Origin: Pseudomonas lactis
GTDB lineage: Bacteria > Pseudomonadota > Gammaproteobacteria > Pseudomonadales > Pseudomonadaceae
Assembly: GCF_001439845.1 (NCBI RefSeq)
Contig: NZ_JYLO01000008.1
Coordinates: forward strand, 186,001-250,000
Direction: 5' to 3'
DNA: 64,000 bases
Positions 56,805 through 64,000 of the stretch are shown here, in pieces; position 1 is the first letter of the stretch, and each line of letters opens with the position of its first letter. A program made the position numbers and the translations under genes. Below the pieces are notes generated by a model. It made no database searches. It had not been told where the DNA came from and worked only from the letters and a program-made list of their open reading frames with translations.

Positions 56805-58487
56805 TTACGCCTCGGCTTTTTGGGTAGCCGCTTCGATTTTACGTGTGATGTACCACTGTTGAGAGATCGACAACACGTTGTTGACCACCCAGTACAGTAC
56901 CAAGCCAGCAGGGAACCACAGGAAGAAGAAGGTGAAGATGATTGGCATCATTTTCATTACCTTGGCCTGCATCGGATCCGGCGGGGTTGGGTTCAGACGC
57001 TGCTGGATGAACATGGTCGCGCCCATGATGATCGGCAGGATAAAGAACGGGTCTTTGATCGACAGGTCAGTTATCCACAGCATGAACGGAGCTTGGCGCA
57101 TTTCCACGCTTTCCAGGAGTACCCAGTACAGCGACAGGAACACCGGCATCTGTACCAGAATCGGCAAGCATCCACCCAGCGGGTTGATCTTCTCTTTCTT
57201 GTACAGCTCCATCATGGCCTGCGACATTTTCTGCCGGTCATCACCATGTTGTTCTTTCAGCGCGGCCAGTTTCGGGGCCACGGCACGCATACGCGCCATC
57301 GATTTGTAGCTGGCTGCCGACAGAGGGAAGAAAAGCCCTTTGATCAGCATGGTCAGGAAGATGATCGACCAGCCCCAGTTACCGACGATGCTGTGGATAT
57401 GTTGCAACAGCCAGAAGATCGGCTGGGCAATGAACCACAGGAAGCCGTAATCCACAGTCAGTTCCAGACCTGGGGACAACTCTTTCAATACGGCCTGGCT
57501 TTTAGGGCCGGCGTACAGGGTAGCGCTGGTTTCAGCCTTGGCACCTGGAGCGACAGTCAACGCCGGGCCAGTGAAGCCAATGATGTAGTTGCCCTGGCTG
57601 TCCTTGCGGGTTTGAACCAGGTTCGCATCCCCCTTGTTCGGGATCCAGGCGGTCACGAAATAGTGCTGCAGCCACGCTACCCAGCCACCTTGGACGGTTT
57701 CTTTCAGCGTGCCCTTGTCGATATCTTTCATCGACACTTTTTTGTACGGCTCGTTACTTGTCCACAGGGCAGCGCCCAGGTAAGTCGCGGTACCGGTGGC
57801 GGTGCTGGAAGACGGATCGGAGCTGGCGTCACGCTTGAGCTGGGCAAACAGGTTGCCGCTCCAGGCTTTGTCGCTGGTGTTGTCGATCAGGTAAGTGACC
57901 TTCAAGTCGTACAAACCGCGGGTAAAGCTGAAACGCTTGATGTAGTTGACGCCGTCGAGGCTGAATTTCAGGTCGACGTTCAACTGGTTCTGGCCGTCTG
58001 CCAGTTGATAAGTCTTCTGTTCGGTCGAATAAACCGGACGACCGGTAGCACGTGCATCCGGACCATTGGTGCCGGTCAGGCCGCTTTGCGCCAGATAAGT
58101 ACGTTCACCGCCGTTATCGAACAGTTGGAACGGCACATCCGGATGGTCTTGGCGACGTGGATAAAGCGGCAGCTTCAGCTGTGCGATATCACCACCCTGT
58201 GGGTCGATAGCCAGGTCGAGCACATCCGTTTTTACGTGGATGAGGTCTTTGTTGGTGACCACTGGCGTTTCTAACGGGGCACTTGTCTCGCCATTCGCGC
58301 TGGGAACATCGGCACTCGCGGACGCATTGTTACCCAGCGGGGTGTCCGGAATAGCCGGCGCAGCCTGATTGGTAGCAACATTCTGAGTCGGCAGGGCAGC
58401 CTGACCGTAGTCCTGGTTCCATTTAAGGACCATGACATAGGACACGATTGCCAGGGCGACGATCAGGATTGTGCGTTTAATATCCAT
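56805..58487 (-). CDS. yidC: Membrane protein insertase YidC
   Basis: A 560-residue inner-membrane insertase (Oxa1 family) that places membrane proteins such as subunits of ATP synthase into the bilayer. An N-terminal membrane anchor (about 5-22) is followed by a large periplasmic beta-domain (about 60-340) and the conserved five-helix core: 'WGWSIIFLTMLIKGLFFPLS' with the hydrophilic-groove Arg/Lys, 'LGGCLPILVQMPVFLSLYWV' and 'MKMMPIIFTFFFLWFPAGLV'. Length fits the Gram-negative type. It lies 2 bases after yidD. Confidence 0.97.
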   Translation of the reverse strand: MDIKRTILIVALAIVSYVMVLKWNQDYGQAALPTQNVATNQAAPAIPDTPLGNNASASADVPSANGETSAPLETPVVTNKDLIHVKTDVLDLAIDPQGGDIAQLKLPLYPRRQDHPDVPFQLFDNGGERTYLAQSGLTGTNGPDARATGRPVYSTEQKTYQLADGQNQLNVDLKFSLDGVNYIKRFSFTRGLYDLKVTYLIDNTSDKAWSGNLFAQLKRDASSDPSSSTATGTATYLGAALWTSNEPYKKVSMKDIDKGTLKETVQGGWVAWLQHYFVTAWIPNKGDANLVQTRKDSQGNYIIGFTGPALTVAPGAKAETSATLYAGPKSQAVLKELSPGLELTVDYGFLWFIAQPIFWLLQHIHSIVGNWGWSIIFLTMLIKGLFFPLSAASYKSMARMRAVAPKLAALKEQHGDDRQKMSQAMMELYKKEKINPLGGCLPILVQMPVFLSLYWVLLESVEMRQAPFMLWITDLSIKDPFFILPIIMGATMFIQQRLNPTPPDPMQAKVMKMMPIIFTFFFLWFPAGLVLYWVVNNVLSISQQWYITRKIEAATQKAEA

Positions 58488-58489
58488 GA

Positions 58490-58738
58490 TTACTCGGCCA
58501 TCGAAGAAGAACGGGAGGTAGGGATAGGTGGAACCGGGTCATAACCACCGGGATTCCACGGATGACAGCGACCTAAACGACGAAAGGTCAGCCAGCCACC
58601 GCGCAGAAGACCATGATTTTCTATGGCCTCTAACGCGTAGCAGGAACAACTGGGGTAGAAACGACAGTGGCTGGCCATCAGAGGACTAATGGCATAGCGA
58701 TAAAACTGGATCGGAACGATTGCCAGTTTACGCATCAA
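58490..58738 (-). CDS. yidD: Membrane protein insertion efficiency factor YidD
   Basis: An 82-residue cytoplasmic-face protein that helps YidC. The conserved Cys-rich pattern 'HCRFYPSCSCYALEAIENHG' and 'WNPGGYDPVP' identify it. An N-terminal amphipathic helix ('KLAIVPIQFYRYAISPLM') likely binds the membrane. The start may be at either of two consecutive ATGs, and it overlaps rnpA by 8-11 bases. It sits in the usual rpmH-rnpA-yidD-yidC order. Confidence 0.94.
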   Translation of the reverse strand: MMRKLAIVPIQFYRYAISPLMASHCRFYPSCSCYALEAIENHGLLRGGWLTFRRLGRCHPWNPGGYDPVPPIPTSRSSSMAE

Positions 58739-59132
58739 GGCTGTCTACCCCTACAGTTTCGGTGCTGACTGCTGGTGCTGGCTTGTGGGTACGCGCCAAA
58801 CGTTTCCAGAGCTTGCCGAAATGCTGAATCAATTCGGGGTTTTCTACATCACCCAAGCCTTTGCGCGCGACGATAACAATATCCCAACCAACCAGAGTGT
58901 CCTGGTGGAGGCGAAACGATTCGCGCATCAGACGCTTGAGGCGATTGCGCTCAACGGAGAGCTTTACGCTCTTCTTGCCGATCACCAACCCGAGACGGGG
59001 GTGATCAAGATCGTTGTTACGCGCAAGGAGCAGGAGATTTTTCCCCGGAACCTTGCCGGTGGGGGAGTCAAAGACTGCCTTGAAATGCCGGGGGGTTAGC
59101 AGACGCTTTTCCCGACTGAAGTCCTGACTCAC
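58728..59132 (-). CDS. rnpA: Ribonuclease P protein component
   Basis: A 134-residue basic protein that, with the M1 RNA, removes 5' leaders from tRNA precursors. The start is taken as GTG at 59132 (VSQDFSREKRLLTPRHFKAV), the usual beginning of the family; a longer frame runs up into rpmH. The RNR motif is 'SVKLSVERNRLKRLMRESF'. The Pro/Ala-rich C-terminal tail (about 115-134) is typical of Pseudomonas. It lies 16 bases after rpmH. Confidence 0.95.
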   Translation of the reverse strand: MSQDFSREKRLLTPRHFKAVFDSPTGKVPGKNLLLLARNNDLDHPRLGLVIGKKSVKLSVERNRLKRLMRESFRLHQDTLVGWDIVIVARKGLGDVENPELIQHFGKLWKRLARTHKPAPAVSTETVGVDSLDA

Positions 59133-59148
59133 CACCAGTACCGGATTA

Positions 59149-59283
59149 TCAAACTGCCAGACGCGCACGACCTTTGGCGCGGCGACGCGACAGGACAGCA
59201 CGGCCGTTCTTGGTAGCCATGCGAGCACGGAAGCCGTGAGTACGGGCGCGTTTGATGGTGCTTGGTTGGAAAGTACGTTTCAT
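59149..59283 (-). CDS. rpmH: 50S ribosomal protein L34
   Basis: A 44-residue, very basic ribosomal protein; its start 'MKRTFQPSTIKRARTHGF' and end 'RRRAKGRARLAV' match L34 of Pseudomonas. It is the first gene left of oriC, reads away from the origin, and is the head of the rpmH-rnpA-yidD-yidC block. A sigma-70 promoter lies upstream at 59345-59373. Confidence 0.98.
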   Translation of the reverse strand: MKRTFQPSTIKRARTHGFRARMATKNGRAVLSRRRAKGRARLAV

Positions 59284-59344
59284 GGCGTTGTTACCTGGTT
59301 CGTCCACAACGGGCCGGAATGGCCCCCGTTTTAAGAGACCGGCG

Positions 59345-59373
59345 ATTCTAGAGAAAGCAAGCCTCTAGGTCAA
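59345..59373 (-). promoter_or_regulatory. Sigma-70 promoter of rpmH
   Basis: On the minus strand: -35 TTGACC (59368-59373), 17-base spacer, -10 TAGAAT (59345-59350). The spacing and both boxes are close to consensus. Transcription would start about 55 bases before rpmH. Confidence 0.8.
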
Positions 59374-59439
59374 TTTCCAACCAGCTTTTCCTTTAATTAG
59401 ATGTCCACGGGGTCCTGACGCCCTTCTCCCCGTTTGGCT

Positions 59440-59810
59440 TCCATCTGACATGCCATAGATATAAAAATAAAGAAGGAAGTTATTTAAAGCTTTTCTGTAA
59501 AGCTTATAAAAGCTAGAGGCGTGATGATCTGTGGATAACTACCTTTAGCCCTTGTTCTACGGGTTGTACAGAGAATGACAACACGGGGGAGAAGCGGTGC
59601 TCTGCCTGTGCTGCGCTATCGGATAAGCTGTGTGTGGAACAGCTAGTTATCCACAGGTCGGTTACCCACAGACTTTCGACCCCACTTGTACAATGAGCTT
59701 AGGTGGGTTTATCCACAGAGCTTATGCACAGACCACTGGTCGCATTTTTTACGGTTAAGGCATTGATTTTGGGTGTCCTGTGAGCAACCTACATGTGGAT
59801 AAGTGGACGG
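59440..59810. other. oriC: Chromosomal replication origin oriC (rpmH-dnaA spacer)
   Basis: The rpmH-dnaA spacer of 585 bases has no gene. It holds four perfect DnaA boxes (59530-59538, 59647-59655, 59709-59717, 59794-59802) and near matches at 59662-59670 (TTACCCACA) and 59722-59730 (TTATGCACA). The AT-rich unwinding region is probably at about 59453-59512 (ATAAAAATAAAG, TTATTTAAAG and similar). This is the known place of Pseudomonas oriC. The exact borders are estimated. Confidence 0.92.
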
Positions 59811-59868
59811 CTGGCCGCTACAATGGCGGCTGTTTTTGCCTCACCGGCTTTCAACTTAGGGGATATCC

Positions 59869-61386
59869 GTGTCAGTGGAACTTTGGCAGCAGTGCGTGGA
59901 GCTTTTGCGCGATGAGCTGCCTGCCCAGCAATTCAACACCTGGATCCGTCCGCTACAGGTCGAAGCCGAAGGCGACGAGTTGCGTGTCTATGCGCCCAAT
60001 CGTTTTGTCCTCGACTGGGTCAACGAGAAGTACCTGGGCCGCGTTCTCGAATTGCTCGACGAACATGGCAACGGTCTGGCGCCTGCTCTCTCCTTATTAA
60101 TAGGCAGCAAGCGCAGCTCAGCTCCCCGCGCCGCGCCAAATGCGCCATTGGCCGCCGCCGCGTCGCAAGCCCAAGCTGCAGTGGCGCCTGTCGCCGCTGC
60201 ACCTGCACCGACATCTGCGCCGTCCAAACCTTCGTCGCGCAAAAATGCGCCGGAGAATGAGGAGCCGTCCCGCGACAGCTTCGACCCGATGGCCGGTGCC
60301 AGCTCCCAGCAGGCGCCTGTGCGCTCCGAGCAACGCACTGTGCAGGTAGAAGGCGCGCTCAAGCACACCAGTTACCTGAACCGCACGTTTACCTTCGAAA
60401 ACTTCGTCGAAGGCAAGTCCAACCAGCTGGCCCGAGCGGCCGCCTGGCAGGTCGCCGATAACCCCAAGCATGGTTACAACCCGCTCTTCCTTTATGGCGG
60501 CGTAGGTTTGGGTAAGACGCACTTGATGCACGCCGTCGGTAATCACTTATTAAAGAAGAACCCGAATGCCAAGGTGGTTTACCTGCATTCGGAGCGCTTT
60601 GTGGCCGACATGGTCAAGGCCTTGCAGCTCAACGCAATCAACGAGTTCAAGCGTTTCTACCGCTCCGTTGATGCCTTGCTGATCGATGACATTCAGTTTT
60701 TCGCACGCAAGGAACGTTCCCAGGAAGAGTTCTTCCACACCTTCAACGCGCTGCTCGAAGGTGGTCAGCAGGTCATCTTGACCAGTGACCGTTACCCGAA
60801 GGAAATCGAAGGCCTGGAAGAACGTCTGAAGTCGCGTTTCGGCTGGGGCCTGACCGTTGCAGTCGAGCCACCGGAGCTGGAAACCCGCGTTGCGATCCTG
60901 ATGAAGAAGGCCGATCAGGCTAAAGTCGATCTGCCGCACGATGCTGCGTTCTTCATCGCCCAACGCATCCGTTCCAACGTGCGTGAGCTGGAAGGCGCGC
61001 TCAAGCGGGTCATCGCTCACTCGCACTTCATGGGCCGCGATATCACCATCGAGCTGATTCGCGAGTCCTTGAAAGACTTGCTGGCCTTGCAGGACAAGCT
61101 GGTGAGTGTGGATAACATCCAGCGCACCGTGGCCGAGTACTACAAGATCAAGATTTCCGACCTGCTGTCCAAGCGCCGTTCGCGCTCGGTTGCACGTCCA
61201 CGCCAGGTTGCCATGGCCCTCTCCAAGGAGTTGACCAACCACAGCCTGCCCGAAATCGGTGATGTGTTTGGCGGACGCGACCACACCACGGTCTTGCACG
61301 CATGCCGCAAGATCAATGAACTTAAGGAATCCGACGCGGATATTCGCGAGGACTACAAGAACCTGCTGCGTACACTGACTACGTGA
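59869..61386 (+). CDS. dnaA: Chromosomal replication initiator protein DnaA
   Basis: A 505-residue initiator that binds DnaA boxes and opens oriC. It starts at GTG (VSVELWQQCVELLRDELP). Domains: I (about 1-80), a Pro/Ala-rich linker II (about 85-165, 'APRAAPNAPLAAAASQA'), the AAA+ domain III with Walker A in 'LFLYGGVGLGKTHLMHAVGN' and Walker B 'LLIDDIQFFARKERS', and domain IV with the DNA-binding signature 'RDHTTVLHACRKI'. It is the first gene right of oriC; dnaN follows after 38 bases. Confidence 0.98.
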   Translation: MSVELWQQCVELLRDELPAQQFNTWIRPLQVEAEGDELRVYAPNRFVLDWVNEKYLGRVLELLDEHGNGLAPALSLLIGSKRSSAPRAAPNAPLAAAASQAQAAVAPVAAAPAPTSAPSKPSSRKNAPENEEPSRDSFDPMAGASSQQAPVRSEQRTVQVEGALKHTSYLNRTFTFENFVEGKSNQLARAAAWQVADNPKHGYNPLFLYGGVGLGKTHLMHAVGNHLLKKNPNAKVVYLHSERFVADMVKALQLNAINEFKRFYRSVDALLIDDIQFFARKERSQEEFFHTFNALLEGGQQVILTSDRYPKEIEGLEERLKSRFGWGLTVAVEPPELETRVAILMKKADQAKVDLPHDAAFFIAQRIRSNVRELEGALKRVIAHSHFMGRDITIELIRESLKDLLALQDKLVSVDNIQRTVAEYYKIKISDLLSKRRSRSVARPRQVAMALSKELTNHSLPEIGDVFGGRDHTTVLHACRKINELKESDADIREDYKNLLRTLTT

Positions 61387-61424
61387 TGACACCAGCGCAG
61401 CTTATTAAGGCAAGGGACTAGACC

Positions 61425-62528
61425 ATGCATTTCACCATTCAACGCGAAGCCCTGTTGAAACCCCTGCAACTGGTCGCAGGCGTCGTCGAGCGCCGACAGA
61501 CCTTGCCGGTGCTTTCCAACGTATTACTGGTGGTCGAGGGGCAACAGTTGTCCTTGACCGGTACCGACCTAGAAGTCGAACTGGTGGGTCGCGTCCAGCT
61601 CGAAGAGCCCGCCGAACCGGGCGAGATCACCGTGCCGGCGCGCAAACTGATGGATATCTGCAAAAGCCTGCCCAACGATGCGCTGATCGACATCAAGGTG
61701 GATGAGCAGAAGTTGGTGGTCAAGGCCGGTCGCAGCCGTTTCACCCTGTCGACCTTGCCGGCCAATGATTTCCCTACCGTGGAAGAAGGCCCGGGCTCGC
61801 TGACGTGCAGCCTGGAGCAAAGCAAGCTGCGTCGCCTGATCGAGCGCACCAGCTTCGCCATGGCCCAGCAGGATGTGCGTTACTACCTCAACGGTATGCT
61901 GCTGGAAGTCTCGGAAGGCATCATCCGCGCCGTGGCCACCGACGGTCACCGCCTGGCGATGTGCTCGATGCGTGCCGATATCGGTCAGCCGGATCGTCAC
62001 CAAGTGATCGTTCCACGCAAAGGTATCCTTGAACTGGCGCGCTTGCTCACCGAGCCGGACGGTAACGTCAGCATCGTGTTGGGCCAGCACCACATTCGCG
62101 CCACCACCGGTGAGTTCACCTTCACCTCCAAGTTGGTAGACGGCAAGTTCCCGGACTACGAGCGTGTGTTGCCTAAAGGTGGCGACAAGTTGGTGGTCGG
62201 TGATCGTCAGGCTCTGCGTGAAGCCTTCAGCCGTACGGCGATTCTGTCCAACGAAAAGTACCGCGGTATTCGCCTGCAGCTGGCCAACGGCCAACTGAAA
62301 ATCCAGGCCAACAACCCGGAACAGGAAGAGGCAGAAGAAGAAGTGGGTGTCGACTACAACGGCGCTTCGCTGGAAATCGGTTTTAACGTGAGCTACCTGT
62401 TGGACGTGCTGGGGGTGATGACCACCGAACAGGTTCGTCTGATTCTTTCGGACTCCAACAGCAGCGCCCTGGTACAAGAATCCGACAACGACGACTCGGC
62501 TTACGTTGTCATGCCGATGCGCCTGTAA
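61425..62528 (+). CDS. dnaN: DNA polymerase III beta sliding clamp
   Basis: A 367-residue ring-forming clamp that tethers polymerases to DNA. The N-terminus 'MHFTIQREALLKPLQLVAGV' and the C-terminal 'DDSAYVVMPMRL' (ending MPMRL) are the family pattern, and length fits. The gene lies between dnaA and recF as in most bacteria; the recF start follows by 20 bases. Confidence 0.98.
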   Translation: MHFTIQREALLKPLQLVAGVVERRQTLPVLSNVLLVVEGQQLSLTGTDLEVELVGRVQLEEPAEPGEITVPARKLMDICKSLPNDALIDIKVDEQKLVVKAGRSRFTLSTLPANDFPTVEEGPGSLTCSLEQSKLRRLIERTSFAMAQQDVRYYLNGMLLEVSEGIIRAVATDGHRLAMCSMRADIGQPDRHQVIVPRKGILELARLLTEPDGNVSIVLGQHHIRATTGEFTFTSKLVDGKFPDYERVLPKGGDKLVVGDRQALREAFSRTAILSNEKYRGIRLQLANGQLKIQANNPEQEEAEEEVGVDYNGASLEIGFNVSYLLDVLGVMTTEQVRLILSDSNSSALVQESDNDDSAYVVMPMRL

Positions 62529-62548
62529 TCATGCTCAGCAGAAGCTAG

Positions 62549-63652
62549 ATGTCCCTTAGTCGCGTCTCGGTCACCGCGGTGCGCAATCTGCACCCGGTGA
62601 CCTTCTCCCCTTCCCCCCGCATCAACATCCTCCATGGCGCCAACGGCAGTGGCAAAACCAGCGTGCTGGAAGCCATCCACCTGCTGGGGCTTGCGCGTTC
62701 TTTCCGCAGTGCGCGCTTGCTACCCGTGATTCAGTACGAACAGTTGGCCTGCACCGTATTTGGCCAAGTGGAATTGGCTGAGGGCGGTCATAGCAGCCTG
62801 GGGATATCGCGTGATCGCGGTGGGGAATTTCAGATCCGAATCGACGGGCAAAATGCGCGCAGCGCAGCGCAGCTGGCTGAGATCCTGCCGTTGCAGCTGA
62901 TCAACCCCGACAGCTTTCGATTATTGGAGGGTGCCCCGAAAATCCGTCGGCAATTCCTCGACTGGGGCGTGTTCCACGTGGAACCACGCTTCATGGCCAC
63001 TTGGCAGCGCCTGCAGAAGGCCCTGCGGCAGCGGAACTCATGGCTGCGGCATGGTACACTTGACGCCGCTTCGCAAGCAGCCTGGGACCGTGAACTGTGC
63101 CTGGCCAGCGACGAAATAGATGAATACCGCCGTGCCTATATCAAAGCCTTGAAACCAGTCTTTGAGCAGACCTTGAGCGAGTTGTTGGACCTCGAGGGGC
63201 TGACGCTGAGTTATTACCGGGGTTGGGACAAAGAACGTGAGCTGAGTGCAGTGCTCGCAACGTCCTTGCAACGGGATCAGCAAATCGGCCACACCCAGGC
63301 CGGACCCCAACGCGCTGATTTGCGCCTTAGATTAGGTGCACACAATGCGGCGGACATCTTGTCCCGCGGCCAGCAGAAGTTGGTGGTCTGTGCGTTGCGT
63401 ATCGCGCAGGGCCATTTGGTTAGCCAGGCTCGACGCGGTCAGTGTATTTATTTGGTGGATGACTTGCCGTCGGAGCTCGACGAGCAGCACCGCCGCTCGC
63501 TATGCCGCTTGTTGGAAGACTTACGCTGCCAGGTGTTTATTACCTGTGTAGACCACGAATTATTGAGGGAAGGCTGGCAGACGGAAACGCCAGTCGCTTT
63601 GTTCCACGTGGAACAAGGCCGTATCACCCAGACCCACGACCATCGGGAGTGA
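62549..63652 (+). CDS. recF: DNA replication and repair protein RecF
   Basis: A 367-residue SMC-like ATPase that helps RecA load at single-strand gaps. Walker A is 'ILHGANGSGKTSVLEAIHLL', the signature is 'DILSRGQQKLVVCALRIAQG', and Walker B is 'IYLVDDLPSELDEQHR'. The first codon follows dnaN by 20 bases; gyrB starts 4 bases after the stop. Two parS sites (62970-62985 and 63600-63615) are built into its coding sequence. Confidence 0.97.
   Translation: MSLSRVSVTAVRNLHPVTFSPSPRINILHGANGSGKTSVLEAIHLLGLARSFRSARLLPVIQYEQLACTVFGQVELAEGGHSSLGISRDRGGEFQIRIDGQNARSAAQLAEILPLQLINPDSFRLLEGAPKIRRQFLDWGVFHVEPRFMATWQRLQKALRQRNSWLRHGTLDAASQAAWDRELCLASDEIDEYRRAYIKALKPVFEQTLSELLDLEGLTLSYYRGWDKERELSAVLATSLQRDQQIGHTQAGPQRADLRLRLGAHNAADILSRGQQKLVVCALRIAQGHLVSQARRGQCIYLVDDLPSELDEQHRRSLCRLLEDLRCQVFITCVDHELLREGWQTETPVALFHVEQGRITQTHDHRE
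62970..62985. other. parS site in recF (one mismatch)
   Basis: TGTTCCACGTGGAACC matches the parS consensus TGTTCCACGTGGAACA at 15 of 16 positions. It encodes Val-Phe-His-Val-Glu-Pro in RecF and lies about 3.2 kb from oriC. Confidence 0.88.
63600..63615. other. parS site in recF (perfect)
   Basis: TGTTCCACGTGGAACA, a perfect 16-base palindrome identical to the ParB-binding consensus, encodes Leu-Phe-His-Val-Glu-Gln near the C-terminus of RecF. It lies about 3.9 kb from oriC. Confidence 0.95.
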
Positions 63653-63656
63653 AGGC

Positions 63657-64000
63657 ATGAGCGAAGAAAACACGTACGACTCGACCAGCATTAAAGTGCT
63701 GAAAGGTTTGGATGCCGTACGCAAACGTCCCGGTATGTACATTGGCGACACCGATGATGGTAGCGGTCTGCACCACATGGTGTTCGAGGTGGTCGATAAC
63801 TCCATCGACGAAGCTCTGGCCGGTCACTGCGACGACATCAGCATTATTATCCACCCGGATGAGTCCATTACCGTGCGTGACAACGGTCGTGGCATCCCGG
63901 TAGACGTGCACAAAGAAGAAGGCGTTTCGGCGGCAGAGGTCATCATGACCGTGCTCCACGCCGGCGGTAAGTTCGACGACAACTCCTATAAAGTATCCGG
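63657..64000 (+). CDS. gyrB: DNA gyrase subunit B, N-terminal part, cut by the window edge
   Basis: The first 114 residues of the ATPase subunit of DNA gyrase. The GHKL ATPase motifs are visible: 'VLKGLDAVRKRPGMYIGDTD', 'MVFEVVDNSIDEALAGHCDD' with the catalytic Glu/Asn, and 'VRDNGRGIPVDVHKEEG'. The ATG follows the recF stop by 4 bases, with a GGAG-like site inside recF. Gyrase introduces negative supercoils; this subunit binds ATP and is the target of coumarins. Confidence 0.98.
   Translation, partial: MSEENTYDSTSIKVLKGLDAVRKRPGMYIGDTDDGSGLHHMVFEVVDNSIDEALAGHCDDISIIIHPDESITVRDNGRGIPVDVHKEEGVSAAEVIMTVLHAGGKFDDNSYKVS

Noticed and set aside
56688..58274. Plus-strand open frame of 528 codons opposite yidC
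   Set aside because: Antisense image of yidC; composition is that of a shadow frame.

Overview
The window is chromosomal DNA around the replication origin of a Pseudomonas, most likely of the P. fluorescens group. The evidence is the classical order rpmH / oriC / dnaA-dnaN-recF-gyrB at the right end, the leftward block rnpA-yidD-yidC-mnmE ... mnmG-rsmG-parA-parB-atpIBEFHAGDC-glmU-glmR-glmS, high GC, and seven inverted REP doublets of the kind scattered through P. fluorescens genomes. Most genes left of the origin lie on the minus strand from parB to rpmH and genes to its right lie on the plus strand, so they run away from oriC. No rRNA, tRNA, CRISPR array, insertion sequence or prophage was seen.

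Layout. 1-6.7 kb: the 3' end of uvrD, a Tim44-like protein, an SMI1/KNR4 protein, a CPA2 antiporter, an acyl-CoA thioesterase, pdxY and a DUF3301 protein. 6.7-17 kb: a zinc-starvation island organised around two Zur boxes of identical sequence (9987-10001 and 11739-11753). One box lies between the leftward operon dksA2-zigA-DUF1826-cobW-like and a rightward gene for a small secreted Cys-containing protein. The other lies between an amidase gene and the rightward operon folE2-znuC/B/A-like transporter-gamma carbonic anhydrase-pyrQ. The genes combine zinc import, metallochaperones and replacements for zinc enzymes (DksA2, FolE2, a second dihydroorotase). 17-20.4 kb: DUF3617, cardiolipin synthase and cyclopropane fatty acid synthase.

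20.5-28.4 kb holds two metal-related units read leftward. One is a bufferin cluster (a six-Cys precursor of BufA2 type, the MNIO enzyme BufB and the partner BufC). The other is a four-gene operon of three SPFH/HflK-HflC-like proteins, one with 14 His in its first 23 residues, followed by a P1B-type ATPase. A Zur-like palindrome lies just upstream of the SPFH operon. 28.7-34.4 kb is a six-gene lipid operon resembling E. coli ynbABCD (CDP-alcohol phosphotransferase, hydrolase-methyltransferase fusion, PAP2-dual specificity phosphatase, small membrane protein, acyltransferase, CDP-diglyceride synthase).

34.5-50.8 kb: a small orphan gene, then glmS, glmR, glmU, the whole atp operon, parB, parA, rsmG and mnmG. 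51.3-55.3 kb: a fecI-fecR-TonB receptor iron-signalling module sits between mnmG and mnmE, which are neighbours in most pseudomonads; a second cluster of DnaA boxes lies between mnmG and fecI. 55.4-59.3 kb: mnmE, yidC, yidD, rnpA, rpmH. 59.3-59.9 kb: oriC with four perfect DnaA boxes. 59.9-64 kb: dnaA, dnaN, recF (carrying two parS sites) and the start of gyrB. A third parS-like site lies in folE2. Perfect DnaA nonamers are far more frequent than chance across the right-hand half of the window.
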